Positions 42,788 to 51,509 of a DNA stretch of 64,000 nt are shown in pieces. The notes under the pieces were generated by a model. That model had not been told where the DNA came from. It made no database searches and saw only the letters and a list, made by a program, of their open reading frames with translations. Both the position numbers and the translations under genes were made by a program. Within the stretch, counting starts at the first letter, position 1. Each line of letters begins with the position of its first letter. This stretch comes from Thermodesulfobacterium geofontis OPF15 (GTDB lineage: Bacteria > Desulfobacterota > Thermodesulfobacteria > Thermodesulfobacteriales > Thermodesulfobacteriaceae), in NCBI RefSeq assembly GCF_000215975.1, contig NC_015682.1, positions 496,001 through 560,000 of the forward strand, given 5' to 3'.

Positions 42788-43558
42788 TTATAAAAGTTTT
42801 AAGATCTCTTTAAGCTGAGAAATATGCAGATTAACAATTTTTTTTCCATCAAACATAAAATAACTAAAATCTTTTTGAATAAGAAGATTTATTGTTTTTT
42901 CAATTTCTTGAGGATTTATTTTAAATTCTTCAGGGAAGGGGAAAAGATTATTTAAACTCCAAAGGCTTAAAAATTTTACTGCTAAATCAGGGGAGCTAAC
43001 AAGACATTTATATACATGAAAATGTGCATTTTTTTCTAAAAGATCATCTTTATATTTTTGAGCAAGCCTTCCTATCCCCCATATAACTCCTCTTTGAGCA
43101 GGGGGAAACTCTAAGTAATTATCTGCTTTATGTTTCCCTGTATCTTCTGTTTCCCAAATATAGGAAATAAAAATAGAGAGATATTCATTTTTTAAAATTT
43201 CATGATTATATAATGCTTCAGCAAAACCTTCAGGAACACCCCAAGCCATACTTCCTGATTCTTCATTAAGCATCCAAATTAGCCTACGGATTATTATCCT
43301 TGCCCTCTCAAGATCTTTATTTGCTATTTGAGAAACTATATATCCAAATCCTATTATAGCTTTCCAACGAATTTCTTCTTTCGGATGTAAAAAAGCTCCT
43401 ATAAGGAAACTCACAATTTTAGTAGGAGGAAATTTATTAAGAGAATTCAATAAATTTTTAAGATCCTCTTTTTCAAGAATATCCCAAACTTCTCTTTTTA
43501 AATAGATAGACACTTCTTTAGGAAGAACTTTTAATTTTTTGGGCAATAATTTTCCCAA
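42788..43558 (-). CDS. HEAT-like repeat protein of the DVU0298 type
   Basis: The 256-residue protein is all helical. WKAIIGFGYIVSQIANKDLERARIIIRRLIWMLNEESGSMAWGVPEGFAEAL and FPPAQRGVIWGIGRLAQ match, as far as I recall, a family of HEAT-repeat-like proteins (DVU0298) conserved in sulfate-reducing Deltaproteobacteria and relatives. No enzymatic motif is visible. It overlaps the flavodiiron gene by 41 nt, so it is translated with it; a link to oxygen defence or to redox enzymes is inferred only from that. Function unknown. Confidence 0.72.
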   Translation of the reverse strand: MGKLLPKKLKVLPKEVSIYLKREVWDILEKEDLKNLLNSLNKFPPTKIVSFLIGAFLHPKEEIRWKAIIGFGYIVSQIANKDLERARIIIRRLIWMLNEESGSMAWGVPEGFAEALYNHEILKNEYLSIFISYIWETEDTGKHKADNYLEFPPAQRGVIWGIGRLAQKYKDDLLEKNAHFHVYKCLVSSPDLAVKFLSLWSLNNLFPFPEEFKINPQEIEKTINLLIQKDFSYFMFDGKKIVNLHISQLKEILKLL

Positions 43559-44711
43559 GTTCTTCGCACTGCTTTAGGGTATCTTTGTCAGGTGCAAATT
43601 TTACTTTTATTCCTTCATGAACAATTTCAGCCTTTATTTCATTTAAGATATCATTTAATAGCTTAACTGATTCTCCACTCCATCCATAGGAACCAAAAGC
43701 AGCTCCAATTTTGTTTCTTGGTCTAAGTCCTTTCATATAATGGACAAAGCTTGCTACAGTGGGCATAAGCCCATTATTTAATGTAGGAGAGCCTAAAACT
43801 AATCCTTTAGCAAGCATTACTTCAGTCATTACATCAGTTATATCTGAAACAGAAAGTTTAAAAAGTCTTGCTTCTACACCTTCTTTTATTATACCATCCA
43901 TGATTGCATAGGCCATTTTTTCTGTACTTTTCCACATAGTATCATAGATAATTACCGCTCTTTTTTCTGCAATATAATTGCTCCAATTTTCATAAAGCTG
44001 AATAATCTCATTTATATGTTTCCTCCATACAACTCCATGATCTGGGCATATTAATTCTATTTCAAGCCCCAGCTCTTTTATTGTTTTTAAAAGATTTTGA
44101 ACACGTGGAGAATAAGGGAGTACAATATTGGCATAATATTTGGCAGATTCCTCTATCAAAGTGCAATAGTCAACTTCATCGTCAAATCTATTAGAAGTTG
44201 CATAATGAGCTCCAAAGGCATCTTGAGAGACCAAAATTTTTTCTTCAGGGATATAGCTTATCATACTGTCTGGCCAATGAATCATAGGAGTTTCTATGAA
44301 TCTTATGGTTTTTTCTCCAATTTTAATTTCTTTTCCAGTAGAAACTTCTTCAAAGGGAAAATCATTTTTATGTAAATATTTTTTTAGTCCATCTTTCCCC
44401 CTTTGGGTTATAAAAATCTTTTCAGGTTTTATAATTTCTACTATTTTTAAGAATCCCCCAGCATGATCTGGTTCTATATGATTTACAATTAAATAATCAA
44501 TCTTTTTTGGGTTAATAATACTTTTAATTCTTGATAATAATTCTTCTTCAAATCCATGTTTTACAGTGTCAAAAAGGGTAATTTTTTTATCTATTAATAA
44601 ATAGGAATTGTAAGTAGTTCCTTTAAAGGTAGAATATCCGTGAAAATTTCTTACATTCCAATCAATAGCACCAACCCAATAAAAGCCTTCTTTGATCTTT
44701 ACTGCCTCCAT
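43518..44711 (-). CDS. fprA: Flavodiiron protein (FprA-type oxygen/NO reductase)
   Basis: The 397-residue protein has an N-terminal metallo-beta-lactamase-like diiron domain (NHIEPDHAGG with His78, Glu80, Asp82, His83; MIHWPDSM; QDAFGAHYA; CPDHGVVW) and a C-terminal flavodoxin domain (IIYDTMWKSTEKMAYAI, GSPTLNNGLMPTVASF, GSYGWSGES). It reduces O2 to water or NO to N2O using electrons from rubredoxin, and three rubredoxin genes lie just upstream. An AGGAG site precedes the ATG. Confidence 0.95.
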   Translation of the reverse strand: MEAVKIKEGFYWVGAIDWNVRNFHGYSTFKGTTYNSYLLIDKKITLFDTVKHGFEEELLSRIKSIINPKKIDYLIVNHIEPDHAGGFLKIVEIIKPEKIFITQRGKDGLKKYLHKNDFPFEEVSTGKEIKIGEKTIRFIETPMIHWPDSMISYIPEEKILVSQDAFGAHYATSNRFDDEVDYCTLIEESAKYYANIVLPYSPRVQNLLKTIKELGLEIELICPDHGVVWRKHINEIIQLYENWSNYIAEKRAVIIYDTMWKSTEKMAYAIMDGIIKEGVEARLFKLSVSDITDVMTEVMLAKGLVLGSPTLNNGLMPTVASFVHYMKGLRPRNKIGAAFGSYGWSGESVKLLNDILNEIKAEIVHEGIKVKFAPDKDTLKQCEELGKIIAQKIKSSS

Positions 44712-44732
44712 AGAACTCCTCCTTTTAAAAGT

Positions 44733-44882
44733 CTATTTTTTTCCCATCCCAGCATGTCCATACATATCTTCGAGAATAATAAGACCTTTTTCTTTAGCTA
44801 ACTCTAAAGTACCCATCTTTTGTACACAAGCCTTGCAAACTCCAGTTAAAAGTCCTTTTTCTAAAGGCTTTAAAAAAAACAC
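44733..44882 (-). pseudogene. 49-codon fragment, possible DsrE-like gene remnant
   Basis: A frame from GTG 44882 to TAG 44733 encodes 49 residues with GVCKACVQKMGTLELAKEKGLIILEDMYGHAGM. The CxxC followed by a Gly-rich helix resembles the C-terminal part of DsrE/TusD-like or CxxC redox proteins, but an N-terminal domain is missing: the rubredoxin stop lies only 18 nt upstream. A run of eight T at the start could mark a frameshift. It may be a degraded gene or a real small CxxC peptide; homology is a guess. Confidence 0.35.
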
Positions 44883-44900
44883 ATTGGATATTCTTTTCTT

Positions 44901-45062
44901 TTAATCTTCAAGGACAAAATCGTTTTTTGCTGCTCCACAAATAGGGCAAGTCCAATTGTTAGGTAATTTTTCAAAGGGTGTTCCTGGAGGAATCTCTTGA
45001 TTAGGATCTCCTACTTCAGGATCATATACATATCCACAAACACTACATTTGTATTTTTTCAT
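44901..45062 (-). CDS. Rubredoxin (third of three)
   Basis: A complete 53-residue rubredoxin: [19 protein letters not shown], then [25 protein letters not shown]. Four cysteines in two CxxC pairs hold one Fe(SCys)4. The spacing is normal. It passes single electrons from NAD(P)H:rubredoxin reductase or similar to flavodiiron protein or desulfoferrodoxin. It follows another rubredoxin gene after 23 nt. Its first 18 residues are nearly identical to those of the copy at 45300, indicating duplication. Confidence 0.95.
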   Translation of the reverse strand: MKKYKCSVCGYVYDPEVGDPNQEIPPGTPFEKLPNNWTCPICGAAKNDFVLED

Positions 45063-45085
45063 AAAAAATCTCCTGACTAAAATTT

Positions 45086-45250
45086 TTATTTCAAGACAGG
45101 TTCAAAATCTTCTTTTGGTGCTCCACAAGATGGGCAAACCCAATCATCTGGTAAGCTTTCAAAGGGTGTTCCTGGAGGGATGTTATTTTCGGGATCCCCC
45201 TCATTAGGATCATAAATATAACCACATACTGTACATCTATACTTAATCAT
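45086..45250 (-). CDS. Rubredoxin (second of three)
   Basis: A 54-residue rubredoxin, [21 protein letters not shown] and [29 protein letters not shown], closest to classic Desulfovibrio/Clostridium rubredoxins in length and the DWVCP...CGAPK motif. Two CxxC pairs bind iron. Ribosome site AGGAGG lies before the ATG. It differs more from the two flanking copies than they differ from each other. Confidence 0.95.
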   Translation of the reverse strand: MIKYRCTVCGYIYDPNEGDPENNIPPGTPFESLPDDWVCPSCGAPKEDFEPVLK

Positions 45251-45299
45251 AGCTACCTCCTTTTAGGGGATTCTATAAGATTTTAAAAAATATCAAGAA

Positions 45300-45461
45300 T
45301 TAATCTTCAGGGTAATATACATTCTTAGGATTCCCACATCTTGGGCATCTCCAGCTATCAGGAAGTTTTTCAAAAGGTGTTCCAGGAGGAATTCCACCTT
45401 TAGGATCTCCTACTTCAGGATCATATACATTTCCACATACACTACATTTGTATTTTTTCAT
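45300..45461 (-). CDS. Rubredoxin (first of three)
   Basis: A 53-residue rubredoxin, [19 protein letters not shown] and [26 protein letters not shown]. Position 11 is Asn where the other copies have Tyr, and the second cluster is CPRC with a Tyr-Tyr tail, so redox potential or partner may differ (inference). It follows the desulfoferrodoxin gene after 26 nt on the same strand. Confidence 0.94.
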   Translation of the reverse strand: MKKYKCSVCGNVYDPEVGDPKGGIPPGTPFEKLPDSWRCPRCGNPKNVYYPED

Positions 45462-45487
45462 CTTTCAAACCTCCTATTTTATAAAAA

Positions 45488-45889
45488 CTATTTAGATGGT
45501 TCACAAACTTTAGAAGATTCCCATAATCCATGTAAATTACAATATTCCTTTGCAAGAACTCTATTTGCTTCTACTTGAAAAGTAGCTTCTGGAGCATCTC
45601 CAGGTTTTAGAAATTTAATATAAACTTTATCCTCATCTGCATGAAGTTCTATCCATTCAATATAATGTTCCTCTGTCATAGGATGAGGTGTACTTCCTAC
45701 TTTTACTTTGTATGTGTTACCTACCTTTTCAATTACAGGGACATGCTTCTCAACTGCTGCATCAATAGATCCAGCTACCATAAGCTGCATAGGCTCTCCA
45801 CAACAAACTAATTGTCCTATGCCACTATGCATAACTAAAACAATATTTCCACATACATTACATTTATAAATCCCCAATTTTTCAGCCAT
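45488..45889 (-). CDS. dfx: Desulfoferrodoxin (two-iron superoxide reductase)
   Basis: The 133-residue protein has an N-terminal desulforedoxin domain with Cys10, Cys13, Cys29 and Cys30 and a C-terminal SOR domain with His49 (VEKHVP), His69 and His75 ([11 protein letters not shown]), Cys117 and His120 (EYCNLHGLW), the ligands of the square-pyramidal Fe centre. It reduces superoxide to peroxide using rubredoxin electrons, without making O2. It heads the dfx-rubredoxin x3-fprA cluster. AGGAGG precedes the ATG; a TTGACA at 45946-45951 may belong to its promoter. Confidence 0.96.
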   Translation of the reverse strand: MAEKLGIYKCNVCGNIVLVMHSGIGQLVCCGEPMQLMVAGSIDAAVEKHVPVIEKVGNTYKVKVGSTPHPMTEEHYIEWIELHADEDKVYIKFLKPGDAPEATFQVEANRVLAKEYCNLHGLWESSKVCEPSK

Positions 45890-45965
45890 CTTAAACCTCC
45901 TAATTAAAATTTTTTTTAAATTTAAACTAATACAAAATTAAAATTTGTCAATATAAGTTTGTGAA

Positions 45966-46307
45966 TTATAATTTTTGGTAGATATCTTTGAGTTCCTTTA
46001 AAAGTACTTCTATTAATTTTTTAAGATCCCCTTCCAAAGAAACTTTATGAATTGAAGCTTTTAAAGATTCTTTTTTTAAGATTTTTCTTATTCCTTCAAG
46101 AGAATAACCCTCATCAAGAAGTTCTTTTACTTTTAAAAGAAGATTAACTTGATTTCTTTTATAAAACTTTCTATTGGCAATACGATAAGGTTTTAATTGA
46201 GGAATTTTCTTTTCCCAATAAAGAAGAATATGTGGTTTAACTTTTAAGAGTTTTGTAACTTCGCTAAAACTTATATAGAGACCTTCTTCTTCCTTATTGT
46301 TTTTCAT
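45966..46307 (-). CDS. MerR-family transcriptional regulator
   Basis: This 113-residue protein has a MerR-type winged HTH (YISFSEVTKLLKVKPHILLYWEKKIPQLKPYRIANRKFYKRNQVNLLLKVKELLDEGYSLEGIRKILK). The effector region after it is only about 25 residues with no cysteine or metal motif, as in short MerR proteins found next to ihfA in many bacteria. It overlaps the IHF gene upstream by 14 nt. The target is unknown. Confidence 0.88.
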   Translation of the reverse strand: MKNNKEEEGLYISFSEVTKLLKVKPHILLYWEKKIPQLKPYRIANRKFYKRNQVNLLLKVKELLDEGYSLEGIRKILKKESLKASIHKVSLEGDLKKLIEVLLKELKDIYQKL

Positions 46308-46587
46308 TACGTAAATCGATTTTAAATTGGGGAGCTACACGAAATACTATTTTTTTAAAAGGTTTTATTTCTACTTCTTTTTTATTTTTTAAGTTTCTTC
46401 CTTTTCTTTTTTTAGTTTCATAAGGGATAAAATTCCCAAATCTTACAATTTTAGTTTCTTCACCCAATTCTAAAGTTTTTTTAATCTCTTCTAAAAGTTC
46501 ATCAATTAGGGTTTTTAAAACTCTTTTTGAAAGGCCTACTTTTTGGTGTAATTTATTTATTATTATTTTTTTATTGATAGTTGCCAT
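46294..46587 (-). CDS. HU/IHF-family DNA-binding protein
   Basis: The 97-residue protein has the bacterial DNABII fold: LSKRVLKTLIDELLEEIKKTLELGEETKIVRFGNFIPYETKKRKGRNLKNKKEVEIKPFKKIVFRVAPQFK. The arm segment KKRKGRNLKN contacts the minor groove. Location directly after pheT is the normal place of IHF alpha (himA). Here the Pro in the arm is not clearly conserved, so HU versus IHF alpha is uncertain. It bends DNA and helps nucleoid structure and promoters. Confidence 0.88.
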   Translation of the reverse strand: MATINKKIIINKLHQKVGLSKRVLKTLIDELLEEIKKTLELGEETKIVRFGNFIPYETKKRKGRNLKNKKEVEIKPFKKIVFRVAPQFKIDLRNEKQ

Positions 46588-48990
46588 TTATCTTGGTTTA
46601 GCAGAAAATTTTTCAAATATAATTTTAGCTATTTTGTCTTGAATTTGATTAACTTCCTCATCTTTTAGAGTTCTATCTTCAGCTCTATACCAGAATCTTA
46701 TGGTTATACTTTTTTCTCCCTCCGGAATAGGAGGACCCTCATAAATTTTAATACAATTAACCCCCTCTAAATAAGGAATTGATAAAGTTTTCACAAAATC
46801 TAAAATATCTCCAACTTTTATTTCTCTTTTAAGAACACAAGTTATATCTCTAAAAGTAGAAGGATATTTAGGTGGTTTTTTCACTATTACTTTCTTTTCT
46901 ATGCTTTCAATTTTTTCAAATAAAATTTCTAAATTAATTTCAGAGATAAATAAAGGAGGTTTTAGATCGAAATCTTTTAGTATCAGATTTTTTACTTCTC
47001 CAGCAAATCCAATCTTTTCGTTATTTAAATAAAGATCAAAGGAGGCTCCCTTTTTAAGAAAGGGTTCTGAAGAATGGGGTTTAAAATCTATATTTATTCT
47101 TAAAATTTCAAAAATAGATTCTAAATACCCTTTTAGATCATAAATATCGAATTTTCTTAAATTTTCATACCAGACTTCTTTATTTGCGTTCCCCATAAGC
47201 AAAATTCCAAGATAAAGAGGTTCCTCTGCTAATTCTCTTTCAGTTGGGAAAAAGACCTTTCCAATTTCAAATATTTTTAAAGAATTTACTTCTCTAAAAA
47301 AATTAAAACATGCAGTTTCAATAAGCCCAGGAACTAAAGAAGTTCTCATAACTGATTGAGAAGAAGATAAAGGATTAGCAAGTTCTATAAATTTTAATCT
47401 CTTATCCTCTTTTTCAAGATTTAGTTTTTCTAAAGATTTTGGATCTATAAAGCTATAAGTAATAACCTCAGAAAATCCAAAAGATCTTAAGATATTTTTA
47501 AGGTTTTTTTCAAATTCTAATTTTTGAGAAGGACTTTTACAATAAAGAATACTTTTAGGAAAGGTGGAAGGAATTTTTTCATAACCATAAATTCTTGCAA
47601 TTTCCTCTATAAGATCTTCAGGTATTTTTAAATCTTGACGATAGGAAGGGGGAATTACTTGGAATCCATAATCAGTTTTTTGCACATCACCTACTTTACT
47701 TAAAATTTTTTCTATTTCTGAAGAATCAATTTGAAAACCCAAATATTTGATAATTTTTTGATTAGAAAGTGATATTCTTGGAGGAATAAATGGTTTGGGA
47801 TATATATCAACTATTTCAGAATAAATTTCAGGATCAGCCCACTTTAAAATAAGTTCACTTGCTCTAAGTAATCCCAAAATAACTCCTTCTGGATCTATGT
47901 TTCTTTCAAATCTATAAGAACTTTCAGTAATTAATTTATGTTTTTGAGAGGATAATCTTATTCTTTTTGGATTAAACCAAGCAGACTCTAAAAATATATT
48001 TTCTGTATTTTCAGAAATTCCAGAATTTTCTCCCCCCATAATTCCTGCAAAAGCTAAGGGTTTTTTAATATCGGCAATTACCAGGTCTTTCTCTTTAAGT
48101 TCTCTTTCAATTCCATCTAACATAAAAAGTTTCTCTCCAGAATAGGCGCTCCTTATAAGAATGGTTTTATCTTCTATTTTATCCCAGTCAAAGGCATGAA
48201 GAGGTTGTCCCAATTCCAAAAGTACATAATTTGTAATATCTACTATATTATTAATAGGTCTAAGGCCACAAAGCCAAAGCCTTTTTTGGATATAAAAGGG
48301 ACTTTCCTTTATTTTTACTTTCCCTACAAATCTACCTGCATATCTAAAACATCCATCATTATCTAAAATCTCGATTTTACCTTTAAATTTTTCTCCCCTT
48401 TTTAAATTTTCATCTAAATTTGGAAATTTTAATTCCCAGGAAGTTAGTAAATTTAATTCACGAGCAACACCAAATATTGAAAGAAGATCTCCTCTATTGG
48501 GAGTTATAGCAAGGTCAAGAACGACTTCAGAGATCCCTAAAATTTTATATATAGATTCACCAAGAGGAGAATTTTCAGGAAGAATAAGAAGTTTTTCTTT
48601 TTCTTCCCCAATACCAGCTTCATATGGAGACAAAAACATTCCATAGGATTTGTAATTTTTAATGGATTTTATTTCTACTTTTTCAAAACCAAAGGTGAAA
48701 CTTTCAGGTTTAGCTAATCCAACTATTAAATTAGGTTTTACCTGATCTTTAGCAGTAGTTAAAATTATGAAAAAATCTTTCCCATCTGTTACTTTACAAA
48801 CAACTAAATCCTTAAGATCTTCTGGTTCATAAACTTCTAAAATTTTTACTGCTATTAGTTCTCCCAAATTTTTATAAGGATTTTCTATATTTTCTACTTC
48901 CACTCCTCCCATAGTAAGAATTTCTGCAATTTCTTCAGGACTTCCTTTTAATTCAATGAATTCTGAAAGCCAGCTTATAGGAACTTTCAT
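46588..48990 (-). CDS. pheT: Phenylalanyl-tRNA synthetase beta subunit
   Basis: The 800-residue protein is full-length PheT: an N-terminal tRNA-binding (EMAP/OB) domain with LTMGGVEVEN, the B3/B4 editing domain (DLAITPNRGDLLSIFGVARELN), LPINNIVDITNYVLLELGQPLHAFD-type core (RPINNIVDITNYVL), IMGGENSGIS, the B5 domain, catalytic-like domain (RRDITCVLKREI region) and a C-terminal FDX-ACB anticodon-binding domain. It pairs with PheS to charge tRNA-Phe. It starts 14 nt after pheS. Confidence 0.96.
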   Translation of the reverse strand: MKVPISWLSEFIELKGSPEEIAEILTMGGVEVENIENPYKNLGELIAVKILEVYEPEDLKDLVVCKVTDGKDFFIILTTAKDQVKPNLIVGLAKPESFTFGFEKVEIKSIKNYKSYGMFLSPYEAGIGEEKEKLLILPENSPLGESIYKILGISEVVLDLAITPNRGDLLSIFGVARELNLLTSWELKFPNLDENLKRGEKFKGKIEILDNDGCFRYAGRFVGKVKIKESPFYIQKRLWLCGLRPINNIVDITNYVLLELGQPLHAFDWDKIEDKTILIRSAYSGEKLFMLDGIERELKEKDLVIADIKKPLAFAGIMGGENSGISENTENIFLESAWFNPKRIRLSSQKHKLITESSYRFERNIDPEGVILGLLRASELILKWADPEIYSEIVDIYPKPFIPPRISLSNQKIIKYLGFQIDSSEIEKILSKVGDVQKTDYGFQVIPPSYRQDLKIPEDLIEEIARIYGYEKIPSTFPKSILYCKSPSQKLEFEKNLKNILRSFGFSEVITYSFIDPKSLEKLNLEKEDKRLKFIELANPLSSSQSVMRTSLVPGLIETACFNFFREVNSLKIFEIGKVFFPTERELAEEPLYLGILLMGNANKEVWYENLRKFDIYDLKGYLESIFEILRINIDFKPHSSEPFLKKGASFDLYLNNEKIGFAGEVKNLILKDFDLKPPLFISEINLEILFEKIESIEKKVIVKKPPKYPSTFRDITCVLKREIKVGDILDFVKTLSIPYLEGVNCIKIYEGPPIPEGEKSITIRFWYRAEDRTLKDEEVNQIQDKIAKIIFEKFSAKPR

Positions 48991-49004
48991 TGAGATTTCC
49001 TGAT

Positions 49005-50018
49005 TTACTTAAAACTTTGTAAAAAAAATAAATGGTTTTCAAAAAACATTCTTATATCATCTATTCCATATTTTATCATAGCAATTCTTTCTATACCTAA
49101 TCCAAAAGCAAAACCTTGCCAAAGTTCTGTATCATAATTGACTGCCTTAAAAACTTCTGGATGAACCATTCCAGCTCCAAGTATTTCTAACCATCCAGCC
49201 TCTCCACATACTTTACATCCTTTTCCCTTACAGATTACACATTCAATATCCATTTCCAAACTGGGCTCGGTAAAGGGGAAATAACTTGGTCTAAATCTTA
49301 CCTTGGTTTTTTCTCCAAAAATTTCTCTTGCAAAATAAGTTAAAATGCCTTTAAGATCAGAAAAACTAACATCTTTATCCACCATTAATCCTTCTATTTG
49401 ATGAAACATGGGAGAATGTCTAATATCTGCATCACAGCGATATACTTTTCCAGGAGCGACTATTCTTAAAGGAGGTTTTCTTTCAAGCATAGCTCTAATT
49501 TGCATAGGAGAAGTGTGTGTTCTTAGTAAGGCTCCATTTTTAAGATAAAAGGTTGCTTGCATATCTCTTGCAGGATGCCACTCTGGAATATTTAAAGCAG
49601 TAAAATTATAATATTCTGTTTCTATCTCAGGTCCTGTTACTATTTCAAAACCAAGTCTTGAAAATATTTCACAAAGTTCATCAATTACTTGTGTAAGAGG
49701 ATGAAGAGTTCCTATGAAAGGAGATCTTCCAGGTAAGGTGAGATCTAAACCAAGGTCTTTATCTTCCTCTCTAAATAAAATTTCTCTTTCTTTTTCTTTT
49801 AATTTTTCTTCTAATAGATCTTTTAACTCATTAAGTTCTTTTCCTAAATATTTTTTTTCTTCTAAAGGAAGTTCCTTTAAAAGTTTAAGGAAAGAGGTAA
49901 TTTTACCTTTTTTGCCTAAATATTTAATTCGAAAGTTTTCTAATTGAGAAAAATCTTCTATTTTTTCAAAGTTTTCCCAAATTTCCTTTTTAAGTTTTTC
50001 AATCTCGGAAGAATTCAT
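49005..50018 (-). CDS. pheS: Phenylalanyl-tRNA synthetase alpha subunit
   Basis: The 337-residue catalytic subunit has an N-terminal coiled coil (residues about 1-90) and the class II motifs: motif 1 HPLTQVIDELCEIFSRLGFEIVTGPEIE, motif 2 RTHTSPMQIRAML and FHQIEGLMVDKDVSF, and motif 3 GFAFGLGIERIAMIKYGIDDIR. A CxxC pair cluster (CVICKGKGCKVCG) is seen in the catalytic domain, as in many thermophile PheS. It sits 18 nt after rplT. Confidence 0.96.
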   Translation of the reverse strand: MNSSEIEKLKKEIWENFEKIEDFSQLENFRIKYLGKKGKITSFLKLLKELPLEEKKYLGKELNELKDLLEEKLKEKEREILFREEDKDLGLDLTLPGRSPFIGTLHPLTQVIDELCEIFSRLGFEIVTGPEIETEYYNFTALNIPEWHPARDMQATFYLKNGALLRTHTSPMQIRAMLERKPPLRIVAPGKVYRCDADIRHSPMFHQIEGLMVDKDVSFSDLKGILTYFAREIFGEKTKVRFRPSYFPFTEPSLEMDIECVICKGKGCKVCGEAGWLEILGAGMVHPEVFKAVNYDTELWQGFAFGLGIERIAMIKYGIDDIRMFFENHLFFLQSFK

Positions 50019-50036
50019 TTTAGAAATTAATAAAAG

Positions 50037-50393
50037 TTATTGCCATTGAGCTTTAGCAATTTCTACCAATTTAGAAAATATTTCTGGCTCATTTATAGCT
50101 AAATTGGCTAAAACTTTTCTATCAAGCTCTATACCTGCCTTTTTTAGTCCTCCCATAAATTTACTATAATTTAATCCATTTAATCTTGCTGCTGCATTAA
50201 TTCTAATTTGCCAAAGTCTTCTAAAATCTCTCTTTTTCTGTCTTCTGTCTCTATAAGCGTATACTAAAGCTCTTTCAACTGTTTCTTTAGCTCTTCTAAA
50301 AACATTTTTTCTTTGTCCCCAATATCCTTTAGCTAATTTTATTAATTTTTTATGTCTTCTTCTTGTTTTAAAACCACCTTTTGCTCTTGGCAT
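50037..50393 (-). CDS. rplT: 50S ribosomal protein L20
   Basis: A 118-residue very basic protein with the L20 sequence start [36 protein letters not shown] and [38 protein letters not shown]20 is a primary assembly protein that also represses its own rpmI-rplT mRNA in E. coli and Bacillus. It follows rpmI after 29 nt. Confidence 0.97.
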   Translation of the reverse strand: MPRAKGGFKTRRRHKKLIKLAKGYWGQRKNVFRRAKETVERALVYAYRDRRQKKRDFRRLWQIRINAAARLNGLNYSKFMGGLKKAGIELDRKVLANLAINEPEIFSKLVEIAKAQWQ

Positions 50394-50422
50394 AAAAAAC
50401 CCCCTTTAAAGAATAAGGATCT

Positions 50423-50629
50423 CTAAAACTTATAGGGAATACATCTTTTTATATGAGAGTAATATCCAGAAAAGAGTTCTTTTTCTTGTTTAAGGTGTCT
50501 TTTTCTTTTTTTACTTTTCTTTCTCAATAAATGACTTCTTCCAGATTTTCTATGCATTATTTTTCCTGTAGCTGTAACCTTAAACCTTTTTGCTGCAGAT
50601 CGATTAGTTTTCATTTTTTGTTTACCCAC
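50423..50629 (-). CDS. rpmI: 50S ribosomal protein L35
   Basis: The 68-residue protein starts at GTG ([24 protein letters not shown]) and has the basic L35 core [18 protein letters not shown]. The start overlaps the end of panB by 8 nt, with a GGAGGAGAAGGAG ribosome site in the panB tail. In most bacteria infC precedes rpmI; here it is replaced by panB, so infC must be elsewhere. Confidence 0.95.
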   Translation of the reverse strand: MGKQKMKTNRSAAKRFKVTATGKIMHRKSGRSHLLRKKSKKRKRHLKQEKELFSGYYSHIKRCIPYKF

Positions 50630-51509
50630 TTTCTCCTTCTCCTCCTAAATTTTTATAGTTCCTTAACTTTACACCAAATTTTATTTGTTTCAACACCTCT
50701 TCAGAAATTTTAAAACTCTCCTTTTCTGAGGGGAAAACTCTATTTTTACAATCATTTATAAAATTTTTTAAAGCCTTTTTAAAGTTTTCATATCCTTCAA
50801 AATAGGTTTTAACAAACTTGGGACGTATTTTAGGATAAAGTCCAACTACATCATGGAAAACAAGTATTTGTCCATCTGTATAAGGACCTGCACCGATTCC
50901 TATAGTTGGAACATTTACCTTTTGAGTTATTAATTTAGCAAGTTCTGCTGGAACACATTCAATAATTATAGCAAAGACTCCCACTTCTTCTAATATTTCT
51001 GCATCTCTTAATAGTTTTTGTGCACTTTCTATGGTTTTCCCCTGAACCTTTAATCCTCCAAGCTCCATGCTTCTTTGAGGAGTAAGTCCGATATGTCCTA
51101 AAACAGGAATTCCAGCTCTAACAATTGCTGAAACAATTTCAGCAACCTCTTCTCCTCCTTCAACTTTTACTCCATGACATCTTCCTTCCTTTACAAATCT
51201 TCCAGCATTTAAAATGGCTTTCTCCTTAGATATTTGATAGGATAAAAAGGGCATATCTCCTATGCGAAGAATGTTTGGTGCCCCTTTACTTACTGCTTTA
51301 CAAAAAAGAAGCATTTCTTCCATACCTATTGAATAGGTATCCTCTTCACCAAGAATTACCATAGATGCTGAATCTCCTATCAAAACAAAATCGAATCCAG
51401 ATTCTTCAGCAAGTTTTGCAGAAACATAATCATATGCAGTAATAGCAACAATAGGTTCTTTTCCTTTTTTTTCTATTAAACTATATGGACTTAACTTGAA
51501 AAGAGACAC
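50622..51509 (-). CDS. panB: 3-methyl-2-oxobutanoate hydroxymethyltransferase
   Basis: The 295-residue protein is Pan[82 protein letters not shown] and [21 protein letters not shown]. It transfers a hydroxymethyl group from methylene-THF to ketoisovalerate, giving ketopantoate for pantothenate and CoA. It overlaps the ruvB end by 19 nt. About 30 extra C-terminal residues follow the standard barrel. Confidence 0.95.
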   Translation of the reverse strand: MSLFKLSPYSLIEKKGKEPIVAITAYDYVSAKLAEESGFDFVLIGDSASMVILGEEDTYSIGMEEMLLFCKAVSKGAPNILRIGDMPFLSYQISKEKAILNAGRFVKEGRCHGVKVEGGEEVAEIVSAIVRAGIPVLGHIGLTPQRSMELGGLKVQGKTIESAQKLLRDAEILEEVGVFAIIIECVPAELAKLITQKVNVPTIGIGAGPYTDGQILVFHDVVGLYPKIRPKFVKTYFEGYENFKKALKNFINDCKNRVFPSEKESFKISEEVLKQIKFGVKLRNYKNLGGEGESG

